Shown here: positions 35,408-43,132 of the stretch, piece after piece
Numbering within the stretch: the first letter of the stretch is position 1
How the letters are laid out: every line of letters begins with the position of its first letter
Origin: Clostridium sp031626875
GTDB taxonomy: Bacteria > Bacillota > Clostridia > Clostridiales > Clostridiaceae
Direction of reading: 5' to 3'
DNA length: 64,000 nt
NCBI RefSeq assembly: GCF_031626875.1
Contig: NZ_JANDMF010000014.1
Coordinates: 1-64,000, forward strand
Notes under the pieces: generated by a model
What the model saw: the letters and a program-made list of their open reading frames with translations, nothing else
Told to the model about the DNA's origin: nothing
Database searches by the model: none
Program-made: the position numbers and the translations under genes

Positions 35408-35602
35408 ATGAATGAGGAAATACTACTAAGACAAATCGCTAGGAGAAAAAAAATAATTAACTTTTTAATAAAATATATTTCCCCTACTAATTTTTTGATG
35501 GTAATTATGTCTAAAAACTTGGACAAGCTAATATCTGAATATCAAAAATCATTATATTTAAGCTATGTTGAAAAAAGCACATTTTGTTATTTCAAATTTT
35601 AA
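35408..35602 (+). CDS. Spo0E-like aspartyl-phosphate phosphatase
   Basis: This 64-residue protein has a coiled helical N-terminus and the motif MSKNLDKLISEYQKS, matching the SQELDxLI signature of the Spo0E family. The first position is Ser-Lys-Asn instead of Ser-Gln-Glu. Spo0E phosphatases remove phosphate from Spo0A or similar regulators and delay sporulation. I start at ATG 35408, with GAGAGGTG upstream, rather than the earlier in-frame ATG at 35378. It has its own promoter. Confidence 0.65.
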   Translation: MNEEILLRQIARRKKIINFLIKYISPTNFLMVIMSKNLDKLISEYQKSLYLSYVEKSTFCYFKF

Positions 35603-35691
35603 TTGTCATTTTAGAAACGATTATTAAAAATAAATTCATAAGAACTTAAATATACTTATAAGTTTCAATAAATATACATAAAAGAAAGTAT

Positions 35692-35722
35692 AAAAAAACC
35701 TCAATAGTAACTATTGAGGTTT
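35692..35722 (-). terminator. terminator of the 6S-like RNA
   Basis: AAACCTCAATAG (35696-35707) and CTATTGAGGTTT (35711-35722) form a perfect 12-bp stem with a 3-nt loop, followed by a U run on the minus strand. Confidence 0.9.
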
Positions 35723-35927
35723 CAATATTCTAGCTATTCCCAACATGCCGTTTGCTTATACATTCATACCTGCGCCTCGCAGGTGGGTTAAGCTCAACTT
35801 ACTTCTGCCATCTTCTAGCATTAAAAATGGAAGCTCGACATCCATAAGAATTTTGCAAATCCCGTATATAATATGTAGGTTGAACATAGTAAGCTAGGCG
35901 AACATCTCAGGATTTCTCTTTGCTATG
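35723..35927 (-). ncRNA. ssrS: 6S RNA (RNA polymerase regulator)
   Basis: About 200 nt of the minus strand between a promoter and a perfect terminator has no coding content. Near the 5' end it reads CTGAGATGTTCGCC, matching the conserved 5' stem of 6S RNA (the E. coli molecule has CTGAGATGTTCGC). The 3' end (GGCATGTTGGGAAT) can pair back to it to close the long interrupted hairpin around a central bubble. 6S RNA mimics an open promoter and sequesters sigma-A RNA polymerase in stationary phase. The 5' and 3' ends are estimated. Confidence 0.75.
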
Positions 35928-35932
35928 TCTCT

Positions 35933-35960
35933 ATTATAACATATTCTTTAGACAATGCAA
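35933..35960 (-). promoter_or_regulatory. promoter of the 6S-like RNA
   Basis: The minus strand has -10 TATAAT (35933-35938), an extended TG two bases before it, and a weak -35 TTGCAT (35955-35960) at 16-bp spacing. Confidence 0.6.
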
Positions 35961-35974
35961 TAGTCATTTCTTAC

Positions 35975-36370
35975 CTATAAGTAATCGTTTAATATTTCTT
36001 CTATTTCTCCTTCAAAATTTTCATTACATATCAAAACTACAAACTTAACATATTCTGTATTGCTTGCATCACTTACTATAATCTTTGCCAAACTTGAAGT
36101 TCCAAACTCTTCATCCATATCTTCAAGTATTTCTTCTATATTATCTTTAGCTACATCATATAAGTATGAAAGATACCAATCCCTATACCATTCATCACTT
36201 TCTTCTTCCACATCGCTTTCTTCATTTGCATATGCTTTTGCTGCTGAAAGTTCTTCCTTATCAAAATCATAAAAAAGATTAAATATAGAATATTTTTCTT
36301 CAGATTTTAACTCTTTAATTTCAGATATATCATTATCCTCTAGAAAATCTATAATTTCTTCTACTTCCAT
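35975..36370 (-). CDS. acidic hypothetical protein
   Basis: I do not recognise this 131-residue protein. It is highly acidic (runs of Glu and Asp around ANEESDVEEESDEWYRDWY), with predicted helices and no membrane segment or Cys cluster. It lies 14 bp after the DUF1292 gene, so the two are probably cotranscribed. The strong negative charge suggests a protein-binding or adaptor role, but nothing shows it. Confidence 0.7.
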   Translation of the reverse strand: MEVEEIIDFLEDNDISEIKELKSEEKYSIFNLFYDFDKEELSAAKAYANEESDVEEESDEWYRDWYLSYLYDVAKDNIEEILEDMDEEFGTSSLAKIIVSDASNTEYVKFVVLICNENFEGEIEEILNDYL

Positions 36371-36384
36371 CTACCTACAACCCC

Positions 36385-36612
36385 TTAATAAATAAGCTTT
36401 TTATATTCTTTCTTAACAGCTAAAAATTCTTTATCATCTTCTACTAAATTTAATTCTTCTTTTCCACCTACATTATCTATCCTAAAGACAAAAACGTCTT
36501 CACTATCCTTTTCTTCAAGTGGTGCTAGTAATAAGTATTCTTTCTTTTCTACAAATATTCTAGCTATTGCCTCAAAATCAACCTTATTTCCATTTTCATC
36601 CTTAAATGACAT
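36385..36612 (-). CDS. DUF1292 family protein
   Basis: This 75-residue protein shows the DUF1292 pattern: FKDENGNKVDFEAIARIFVE, then KKEYLLLAPLEEKDSEDVFV and FRIDNVGGKEELNLVED. The family occurs across Firmicutes, often beside RuvX/YqgF and the MTA-SAH genes, with unknown biochemistry. I start at ATG 36612 with GGAAGAG upstream; an in-frame GTG at 36642 has no site. Confidence 0.82.
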   Translation of the reverse strand: MSFKDENGNKVDFEAIARIFVEKKEYLLLAPLEEKDSEDVFVFRIDNVGGKEELNLVEDDKEFLAVKKEYKKLIY

Positions 36613-36690
36613 TATTTCTTTCTCTTCCAATTTAAAGCTCACTTCTTTCTAAAATAAAATTTATTTGATTGTTCCTTAATCAAATAATAA

Positions 36691-36716
36691 GACACTTATC
36701 ACATTTAATAAGTGTC
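36691..36716 (-). terminator. terminator after the flavodiiron gene
   Basis: GACACTTAT (36691-36699) pairs with ATAAGTGTC (36708-36716), with a U-rich stretch on the minus strand. Confidence 0.6.
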
Positions 36717-36731
36717 TCAATTACATACATT

Positions 36732-37907
36732 TTACATTAAACTTATAAAATTCTCAACCATTTCATCTGCTTTTTTATAATCTTCTTCTGATGGTACAAA
36801 ATAGAACTTAAATCCTTCTTCTACAGTTTTAAGTTTTAATGACTTTAATCTTGCAGTTAACATTGGTACCCCTTCTCCACTCCAGCCAAAAGATCCAAAG
36901 GCTAATGCTGCCTTACTTCTATTTATACTAACATTAACTAAAGATAATAAATCCCAAGCTGGTTTTACTGCATCTGCATTTATAGTAGGAGATCCTATCA
37001 TAAATCCTTTTGATTTTTCTATTAATTCAACAGCTTCTTCCATAGTCATTGATGTTATTTCATGAACACCTGTTTTAAATCCTTTTTCCTCTAATTTGTT
37101 TTTCATATAAATTGCCATGTCTCCTGTATTTCCATAAGCAGTTATATAAAATATTTCTACCTTCTTTGAATCCACAGGTTCTACTGTAGCCCATTCCTTA
37201 TAGTATGATAATGCTTTAGATACATTTTCTCCTTGATAAACTGGGCCATGACTTGTAGCCATAATATCTATCTTTAAATCTTTAATTGCATTAAGTCCCT
37301 TTAACACGAATGGTTTAAAAGGTCCCATTATACAATCAAAATAATATTTCATTTCTGGCAAATAATCTTCTGCTCCAAGTTCTTTAATAGAACCTTCAGG
37401 ACAATAATGACATCCAGTAAAGTCGCAAGTAAATAATATATTTTTCTCTTTAACATATGTGAACATAGTATCTGGCCAATGTAGATTTGGAGCTTTTATA
37501 AATTTTAGTGTATGATTCCCAAGGTTTATATCTTCATTAACTTCTACTCCATTAAAAGGTTCATTAATTATATTCTTTAAAAAATTTAAAGCCATTTTTG
37601 TTCCAAGTACTGTAGCTTCTGGATAATCTTCAAGTAACAATTTAACTGTACCACTATGATCTAATTCAGTATGTTGAACTACTATGTAATCAACTTTCTT
37701 TTCACCAATAACCTCTTTTAAATTTTTTTTATACTCATCATAAAATCCATTTTTACAACTATCTATAACCGCTACTTTTTCATCATTAATTATATATGAA
37801 TTATAAGTAGTACCTCTTTTAGTTTCCATTATAATATCAAAAATTTTCAAATCTGGATCTTTTACACCCACCCAATAAACATCATCTTTCAACATTTCAG
37901 CTGACAT
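36732..37907 (-). CDS. fprA: flavodiiron protein (FprA-type oxygen/NO reductase)
   Basis: This roughly 391-residue enzyme reduces O2 to water (or NO to N2O) in anaerobes. The N-terminal metallo-beta-lactamase-like domain carries the diiron ligands in HTELDHSG and later DFTGCHYCPEG and TSHGPVY. The C-terminal flavodoxin domain binds FMN (ITAYGNTGDMA, SPTINADAVKP, AFGSFGWSGEG). There is no fused rubredoxin domain. I start at ATG 37907, with TTAGGAGG upstream. It is transcribed alone. Confidence 0.93.
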   Translation of the reverse strand: MSAEMLKDDVYWVGVKDPDLKIFDIIMETKRGTTYNSYIINDEKVAVIDSCKNGFYDEYKKNLKEVIGEKKVDYIVVQHTELDHSGTVKLLLEDYPEATVLGTKMALNFLKNIINEPFNGVEVNEDINLGNHTLKFIKAPNLHWPDTMFTYVKEKNILFTCDFTGCHYCPEGSIKELGAEDYLPEMKYYFDCIMGPFKPFVLKGLNAIKDLKIDIMATSHGPVYQGENVSKALSYYKEWATVEPVDSKKVEIFYITAYGNTGDMAIYMKNKLEEKGFKTGVHEITSMTMEEAVELIEKSKGFMIGSPTINADAVKPAWDLLSLVNVSINRSKAALAFGSFGWSGEGVPMLTARLKSLKLKTVEEGFKFYFVPSEEDYKKADEMVENFISLM

Positions 37908-37988
37908 ATCACTACCTCCTAATAACAATTATCTATTAATAAATTATACTATCATTCTTTCCCAGTTACAAGCAAATTGCTTTATTTT

Positions 37989-40274
37989 TTAATAGTCTTT
38001 ATTAATTAAAGAAGAAACTTTTTCATTCTCTATTACATATTCTAAGTGTAATGCCCTAGTAAGAGATACATATAACAATCTTTCATCTAACAAATTTTCA
38101 CCATAATTATCTTCACTTGGATTTAAAATAACTGTGCAATCAAACTCTAATCCTTTAGTTATATATGAAGGTATTATTATCAACTCATCAGAAACTTCTT
38201 TTTCTTTACCTTTAATTAATCCAAATTTATATTTGCTTTTCTTTTTCAAGAGTTTTGATACTTCTAGAGCTTCTTCACTATTTTTAGTTATAATAGCAAC
38301 TGTATTCTTTCCTTTTTCTTTTACTTCATCTACTATATTATCAATTGCTATTCCATATTCATCTTTGGAGTCAACCTTTACCATTTTAGGCTTTTCCCCA
38401 TGCCTTAGTACTGGTTTTGCATTTTTAAGACCTAATTTTTGTGCAATTAAAGCTTTCTCAGCGAAATCTATTATTTCAACTGTAGATCTATAACTTTGGG
38501 TTAATTGTATATATGTAGCATCTCCATTAAATAATCCCTTAGTTATATCCTCCCAAGTATTTACTCCTTTATAATAGTAAATACCTTGAGCTAAATCTCC
38601 AACTAACGTTAAGGAATTACCCTTTGCAAGCTCATTTATAAGATATATTTGAAAAGGGCTATAATCTTGAGCTTCATCAACTACTATATGCTTAAACTTC
38701 TCTTTTTCTTCTATACCTTCTAATAAAACTCTTATATATAAAAGCGAAGCTAAATCATCTTCATCTATAATATTTTCTTCATAATTAGAATTAAACTCTT
38801 CTATCATATAGTCTGCCAAAACTTTTGGAATTTTATCATCTGTAGCTATACTAAACAGTTCTTCATCATTAAAAAAGTTATAATAAATATCCTTAGAATT
38901 TATTCCTCTCCAATTTTTAAAATAAAGATTAAATTCTTTTTTAATATTTTTATTAATACTATCTTTTATAGTATCTCTTGCATCATATATTTCTATAAGC
39001 TTTTTTCTTCTCTCTTCAGAATCCTCTAACTCATTTTTTATATCTTTTATTTTAAAATCCCACTCTGCATCTATTTTGCTTAAAATTTGAGCTAGTCTTT
39101 CTTTTATCTTGAGATTTAGATATCTCTTTATTTCATCTTTTCTTTTATTTATTGGATAGGATTTTAAGTCTTTGAGATACAATCTAACTATTTCTTTTTT
39201 ATTAAATAAAACTTCTCCCTCTATAATAATATCATGTATATCTAATGCCCTGCTTTCAACTAATGCAATATACCTATCTATCATAGTTTTATAAACTAAA
39301 GTCCCTTTTATTTTGCTAGAATTAACTATTAACTTGCGTTTTTGTTCATCTTTTTCTTCAAGTATACTTTTAAGTTTTTCATCTTTATTATATATTTTTC
39401 CACTTAATTTAAGTTTTGATAGTACTAAATCTTCAAATGTGTTTTGTTTAACCTTATCTGCTCCAAGACTTGGCAGAATATCTGATATATAATCCAAGAA
39501 TAATTTATTTGGTGCTAATACTAAAATATCTTCTCCTTGCATGGTTTCTCTATATCTATAAATTAAATATGCAAGCCTATGAAGTGCAATAGTTGTTTTA
39601 CCTGAACCTGCTGACCCTTGAACTATAATTGGTAAATTCTTAGGCCACCTTATAATATCGTTTTGTTCTTTTTGGATAGTTGCAACTACCTCTTTAAGCT
39701 TCTTCCCCCTACTTTCCTCTAAGTTTACTTTAAGAAATTCATCAACAAGCTCTGTCCCTTCTTCTCCATTTATCATAAGCTCATTTAGACCTTCATCAAA
39801 GATTTCTTTTATTTTTCTATTTTCAAATAGAAATTTTCTTTTTAAATTAAGTTCCCCTTCAATAATTCCAACTGGTGCTTTATAGAATGCCTCTCCCCCT
39901 GTTCCACTGTAATAAAGATCAGCAACAGGAGCTCTCCAGTCTACAACTACCTCTTCCCCTTTTTGTATGTTACTAATACCTTTTTTGCCTATATATATAC
40001 TTTCTTCAAGACCTCTATATTCTCTAAAATCAACTCTTCCAAAATAAGGTTCTTCTAATGCATCTTCATAACTATTTATCTCTCTTGTTAAAACTTCATA
40101 AATTTTTTCAGTAGTTTCTTTTTCTTCGTTATAACTTCCTTTTGCTTCTTTACTCAGAGCTTTAACTCTCTTCTCAATATCCTTTATATTAGATTTTTTT
40201 TCTTCAATTTCTTCTTTAATTAATTTTCTTTTCTCTTGAAGAACTTTATTTTCTTCTATCATATTTTCATTCAT
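37989..40274 (-). CDS. helD: HelD-like RNA polymerase-recycling UvrD-family ATPase
   Basis: This 761-residue protein has the superfamily 1 motifs: Walker A GSAGSGKTTIALHRLAYL, Walker B VVDEAQDYSPFQ, and later TQSYRSTVEIIDFAEKA and YVSLTRALH. A long coiled-coil N-terminal arm (about 1-110) matches the RNA-polymerase secondary-channel arm of HelD. HelD removes stalled RNA polymerase from DNA. The start ATG follows TTGAGGTAAGTT. Its upstream gap holds a possible small RNA. Confidence 0.9.
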   Translation of the reverse strand: MNENMIEENKVLQEKRKLIKEEIEEKKSNIKDIEKRVKALSKEAKGSYNEEKETTEKIYEVLTREINSYEDALEEPYFGRVDFREYRGLEESIYIGKKGISNIQKGEEVVVDWRAPVADLYYSGTGGEAFYKAPVGIIEGELNLKRKFLFENRKIKEIFDEGLNELMINGEEGTELVDEFLKVNLEESRGKKLKEVVATIQKEQNDIIRWPKNLPIIVQGSAGSGKTTIALHRLAYLIYRYRETMQGEDILVLAPNKLFLDYISDILPSLGADKVKQNTFEDLVLSKLKLSGKIYNKDEKLKSILEEKDEQKRKLIVNSSKIKGTLVYKTMIDRYIALVESRALDIHDIIIEGEVLFNKKEIVRLYLKDLKSYPINKRKDEIKRYLNLKIKERLAQILSKIDAEWDFKIKDIKNELEDSEERRKKLIEIYDARDTIKDSINKNIKKEFNLYFKNWRGINSKDIYYNFFNDEELFSIATDDKIPKVLADYMIEEFNSNYEENIIDEDDLASLLYIRVLLEGIEEKEKFKHIVVDEAQDYSPFQIYLINELAKGNSLTLVGDLAQGIYYYKGVNTWEDITKGLFNGDATYIQLTQSYRSTVEIIDFAEKALIAQKLGLKNAKPVLRHGEKPKMVKVDSKDEYGIAIDNIVDEVKEKGKNTVAIITKNSEEALEVSKLLKKKSKYKFGLIKGKEKEVSDELIIIPSYITKGLEFDCTVILNPSEDNYGENLLDERLLYVSLTRALHLEYVIENEKVSSLINKDY

Positions 40275-40405
40275 AACTTACCTCAATATTTCTATTTGTG
40301 TATTTTTTATTATAAACTTATTTTATGAAACTTCTATACTTACTAACTTCAATTTATGTATAGATCTCTTTTGTTTTTAACATAACTAATTTAAAATTAT
40401 AATAT

Positions 40406-40636
40406 AAAAATATCGTAAATTCAATTTTTGAAAATTACGATATTTTTATATATTTGCTTTACAAATATTTCTTCATACATATACTATTTAAATTTCCTAT
40501 ATATGGCCCATAATTTAATATAATTTCATATTCTCTACCTTTTTATAGATTAATAGCTTCTGTTTGTCCCCTTCCTGTCTCTAAAATAGCATATTTATAA
40601 TTTTGACTCCTTGCTATCTCTCCTGATTTTATAATA
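40406..40636 (-). ncRNA. candidate small RNA upstream of helD
   Basis: A minus-strand unit of about 230 nt has an extended -10 promoter (40642-40650) and ends at a 13-bp terminator stem (40406-40418 with 40435-40447). It contains a purine-rich block around AGGAGAGATAGCAAGGAG and a G-rich AGACAGGAAGGGG. It also holds an in-frame run ending KYAILETGRGQTEAINL followed by TAA and a second open segment (KGREYEIILNYGPYIGN). No start codon with a ribosome site opens either segment. It is either an RNA or a decayed coding fragment. Confidence 0.35.
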
Positions 40637-40641
40637 AAATT

Positions 40642-40650
40642 ATTATACCA
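40642..40650 (-). promoter_or_regulatory. extended -10 promoter element
   Basis: The minus strand reads TGGTATAAT (-10 TATAAT at 40642-40647 with TG one base upstream). The -35 region is T-rich and poor. It would drive the 40406-40636 unit. Confidence 0.5.
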
Positions 40651-40716
40651 TATTTTGTATACAAAAAAGAAAGCCGCATATAAAAAATTATACACAACTT
40701 TACCATTAATATAATT

Positions 40717-41250
40717 CTAAATTACTTGTTCTGTTCCAATTTCACTAAAAGTATTATAAATATCTTTTCTTCTTGCTTTGGCAATTGCCTTCACAATAAA
40801 ATAAGATATAGTGCTATCAACACCATGATGTATAACTGTTCCTACACATACTACTACTAGCAATTGATAAACATCAAACCCTACAAAAGGTATTACTACT
40901 AAAGCTTCTGCTACACCATGAATTGGTGCTGTGAATATTGATGCTTTAACATAACTTTTACTTTTCTTTATGATTATTGCTCCAACAAGACCTACCAAAA
41001 TATGTGTTGCTGCTCTAAAGACTATTAGCATAGGTAATCCTGTAAATAAAAATCCAACAACTGATCCTATTCCAACCACAACTGCTACCATAGGTGAAAT
41101 TAACATTGCAATAAACATTGGTACATGTGAAGCTAGTGTCGCACTAAATGGTGGAATTATTACTCTTAAAAACGAAAACTGTACTGGTATTATTATAGCT
41201 AATGATGTTAATAATGCTGCATATATCATCTCTTTTGTTCTATTATTCAT
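40717..41250 (-). CDS. ECF transporter S component (vitamin uptake)
   Basis: This 177-residue membrane protein has about six hydrophobic helices and the S-component pattern: RTKEMIYAALLTSLAIIIP, a loop with small residues, and VFRAATHILVGLVGAII. It binds a vitamin or similar small molecule and uses a shared EcfAA'T energising module encoded elsewhere. The sequence suggests a niacin/NiaX-like or related transporter, held weakly. I start at ATG 41250, with GAGGTG upstream. An operator-like inverted repeat overlaps its promoter. Confidence 0.8.
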   Translation of the reverse strand: MNNRTKEMIYAALLTSLAIIIPVQFSFLRVIIPPFSATLASHVPMFIAMLISPMVAVVVGIGSVVGFLFTGLPMLIVFRAATHILVGLVGAIIIKKSKSYVKASIFTAPIHGVAEALVVIPFVGFDVYQLLVVVCVGTVIHHGVDSTISYFIVKAIAKARRKDIYNTFSEIGTEQVI

Positions 41251-41273
41251 GTATTTATCACCTCGTAAATGTA

Positions 41274-41310
41274 TATACACCAGTATACTCCATGTTACTT
41301 CTTGTGTAAA
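41274..41310 (-). promoter_or_regulatory. promoter with overlapping inverted repeat, ECF S-component gene
   Basis: On the minus strand, -35 TTTACA (41305-41310) and -10 TATACT (41282-41287) are exactly 17 bp apart. The inverted repeat TATAC-ACCA-GTATA (41274-41287) covers the -10, as a repressor operator would. A NiaR-type repressor is one candidate; I cannot confirm it. Confidence 0.55.
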
Positions 41311-41472
41311 TACTTTTATTTTCATATTATCCATCTTTCCCTTTATATTAATTATTTTATATTAAGATATTATTGTCTTTACAACTAATGAATTAATTCT
41401 ATTACTATTTCACTAATAATTTCCTAGGAAATAACAAATTATGATTACAAACTAATATTTTCTTGATTATAA

Positions 41473-41508
41473 CAGAAAAATGCCTAAGGACATTATCCTT
41501 AGGCATTT
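41473..41508 (-). terminator. terminator of metF-luxS
   Basis: AAATGCCTAAGGA (41478-41490) and TCCTTAGGCATTT (41496-41508) form a perfect 13-bp stem, followed by a U run on the minus strand. Confidence 0.85.
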
Positions 41509-41534
41509 CCATTTTTCTTAAATTCTTAAAATTA

Positions 41535-41990
41535 TTATTCACCAAATATATTTAGAGAAAATCCTCTATCTAATGCTTCTTTTGCATATTCTTTTGCTCC
41601 AAATAATGATAGATCTCTATAATTACCACATTGAATATCATTTGCTGCTGGAATTTCCTTAGCATTTAACACTTCTTTTAATGCTCCTTCTAAAGCCTCT
41701 TTAATTTCAGCTGCTTCTTTATCTCCCCATATACTTAGATAAAAACCTGTTCTACATCCCATTGGTGAAAAATCTATAATTCCATCCAATCTACTTCTAA
41801 GTTCATGTGCTAATAAATGTTCAAGGCCATGCATTGCTGCTGTTCCAAATGCTTCTTGATTAGGTTGAAGAAATCTTAAATCAAACTTTGTTACCTTATC
41901 TCCTTTTGGTCCATCTAATAAGCAACATTTTCTTATATAAGGTGCTTTTACCTTTCTGTGATCTAATTCAAAACTTTCTACTTTTTCCAT
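41535..41990 (-). CDS. luxS: S-ribosylhomocysteine lyase
   Basis: LuxS cleaves S-ribosylhomocysteine to homocysteine and DPD, the AI-2 precursor. The 151-residue protein has the zinc-binding HGLEHLLAHELR, the catalytic CRTGFYLS (Cys) and the late CGNYRDLSLFG (Cys ligand). It follows metF at a 21-bp gap, both behind a SAM-I riboswitch, so homocysteine recycling and methyl supply are co-regulated by SAM. Confidence 0.95.
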   Translation of the reverse strand: MEKVESFELDHRKVKAPYIRKCCLLDGPKGDKVTKFDLRFLQPNQEAFGTAAMHGLEHLLAHELRSRLDGIIDFSPMGCRTGFYLSIWGDKEAAEIKEALEGALKEVLNAKEIPAANDIQCGNYRDLSLFGAKEYAKEALDRGFSLNIFGE

Positions 41991-42011
41991 TTTTTAATTC
42001 TCCTATCTTAA

Positions 42012-42890
42012 TTATTTATTGTTTTCTGTAGCTAAAATAGTCTCAATACTTCCACTAATTTTTTTTGCTAAATACGAATTATTCATAACATATAAATGTA
42101 CTCCATCTACTCCTGTAGATATAAGATCTACAATTTGCTCTACTGCATAAGCTATTCCTGCTTCTCTTAAAGCTTCTGGATTATGTTCATATCTCTCCAT
42201 AATTTTAACAAACTTAGTTGGAAGGGATGCTCCACTTAATGATACCATTCTTTCTATTTGCTTTTTATTGGTTACAGGCATAATTCCTGCTTCAATAGGC
42301 ACCTTTATATTTGCACTTTTAACTTTATCTAAAAAGTCATAATATAAATTGTTATCAAAAAATAATTGAGAAATAAAATAAGCTGCCCCAGCCTCCTCTT
42401 TTCTCTTCATATTTTCGATTTCTTTTAGTACTCCTTTATTTTCAACATGTCCTTCTGGATAGCAAGCTGCTGCAGTATTAAAATCCTCAAATTTATTAAT
42501 TTTCCCAATCAATTCTGAAGCATACTTAAATTCTCCTCTAGTGAGTCCATCCTTTGGAATATCACCTCTTAACGCAAGGATATTTTCAATGTTATTTTCC
42601 TTTAGTGAATTTAAATAATAATCTATATCCTCATTTGTTGAACTTATACAAGTTAAATGAGCAACTGCTTCTATATCATATTTATTTTTAACCAAAGATG
42701 ATAATTCCAAAGTTTTATTATCCCTTATACTTCCACCAGCCCCATAGGTTACACTTATATAATCTGGATTTAGCCCCTTTAACTCCTCCAACGTCTTATA
42801 TATAGTCTCAATTGATGATGTTGTCTTTGGTGGAAATATTTCAAATGAGAACACTGTTTTCTTATTCTTAAATATTTCGCTTATTTTCAT
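42012..42890 (-). CDS. metF: 5,10-methylenetetrahydrofolate reductase
   Basis: MetF reduces methylene-THF to methyl-THF for methionine synthesis using FAD. The 292-residue protein has VFSFEIFPPKT at the start, ISVTYGAGGS, the ALRGDIPKDG loop, FISQLFFDN and the PIEAGIMPVTN segment. GGGGGC precedes ATG. It is the first gene after a SAM-I riboswitch with a clear terminator, so it is repressed when SAM is abundant. Confidence 0.95.
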   Translation of the reverse strand: MKISEIFKNKKTVFSFEIFPPKTTSSIETIYKTLEELKGLNPDYISVTYGAGGSIRDNKTLELSSLVKNKYDIEAVAHLTCISSTNEDIDYYLNSLKENNIENILALRGDIPKDGLTRGEFKYASELIGKINKFEDFNTAAACYPEGHVENKGVLKEIENMKRKEEAGAAYFISQLFFDNNLYYDFLDKVKSANIKVPIEAGIMPVTNKKQIERMVSLSGASLPTKFVKIMERYEHNPEALREAGIAYAVEQIVDLISTGVDGVHLYVMNNSYLAKKISGSIETILATENNK

Positions 42891-42910
42891 AAAATTGCCC
42901 CCTTTTTCAC

Positions 42911-42943
42911 ATAAAAAATACCTAAAGGTTATTCCTTTAGGTA
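42911..42943 (-). terminator. expression-platform terminator of the SAM riboswitch
   Basis: TACCTAAAGG (42943-42934) and its complement (42928-42919) form a 10-bp stem followed by UUUUUU on the minus strand, just before metF. Confidence 0.9.
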
Positions 42944-42969
42944 CAACAAACTTCTGTACTACAATAACC

Positions 42970-43075
42970 CTTATCTTTCAGCTATGCTGCAGGATTTAGC
43001 ACCACTATATCTAGATAAACACACATATTGGTTGCTGGGTTTCACAGGGCCAGTCCCTCCACCTCTCATGATAAG
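42970..43075 (-). promoter_or_regulatory. SAM-I riboswitch (S box) aptamer
   Basis: The minus strand opens with CTTATCATGAGAGGTGGAGG, runs through GGGACTGGCCC, GAAACCCAGCAACC and GGTGCTAAATCCTGCAGC, and closes with GAAAGATAAG, which pairs with the opening CTTATC. These are the core elements of the S-box aptamer, in order. The terminator at 42911-42943 is the expression platform. Confidence 0.96.
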
Positions 43076-43098
43076 ATAATTATTAAATTATATTTATT

Positions 43099-43127
43099 AT
43101 AATATACTATTTATTGAAATTTGTAAA
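43099..43127 (-). promoter_or_regulatory. promoter of the SAM-riboswitch operon
   Basis: TTTACA (43122-43127) and TATTAT (43099-43104) on the minus strand are 17 bp apart and end 24 bp before the aptamer. Confidence 0.65.
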
Positions 43128-43132
43128 TATAA

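Noticed and set aside
35329..35526. A minus-strand frame opposite the Spo0E-like gene.
   Set aside because: The plus-strand gene has a promoter, a ribosome site and a family motif; the minus frame has none.
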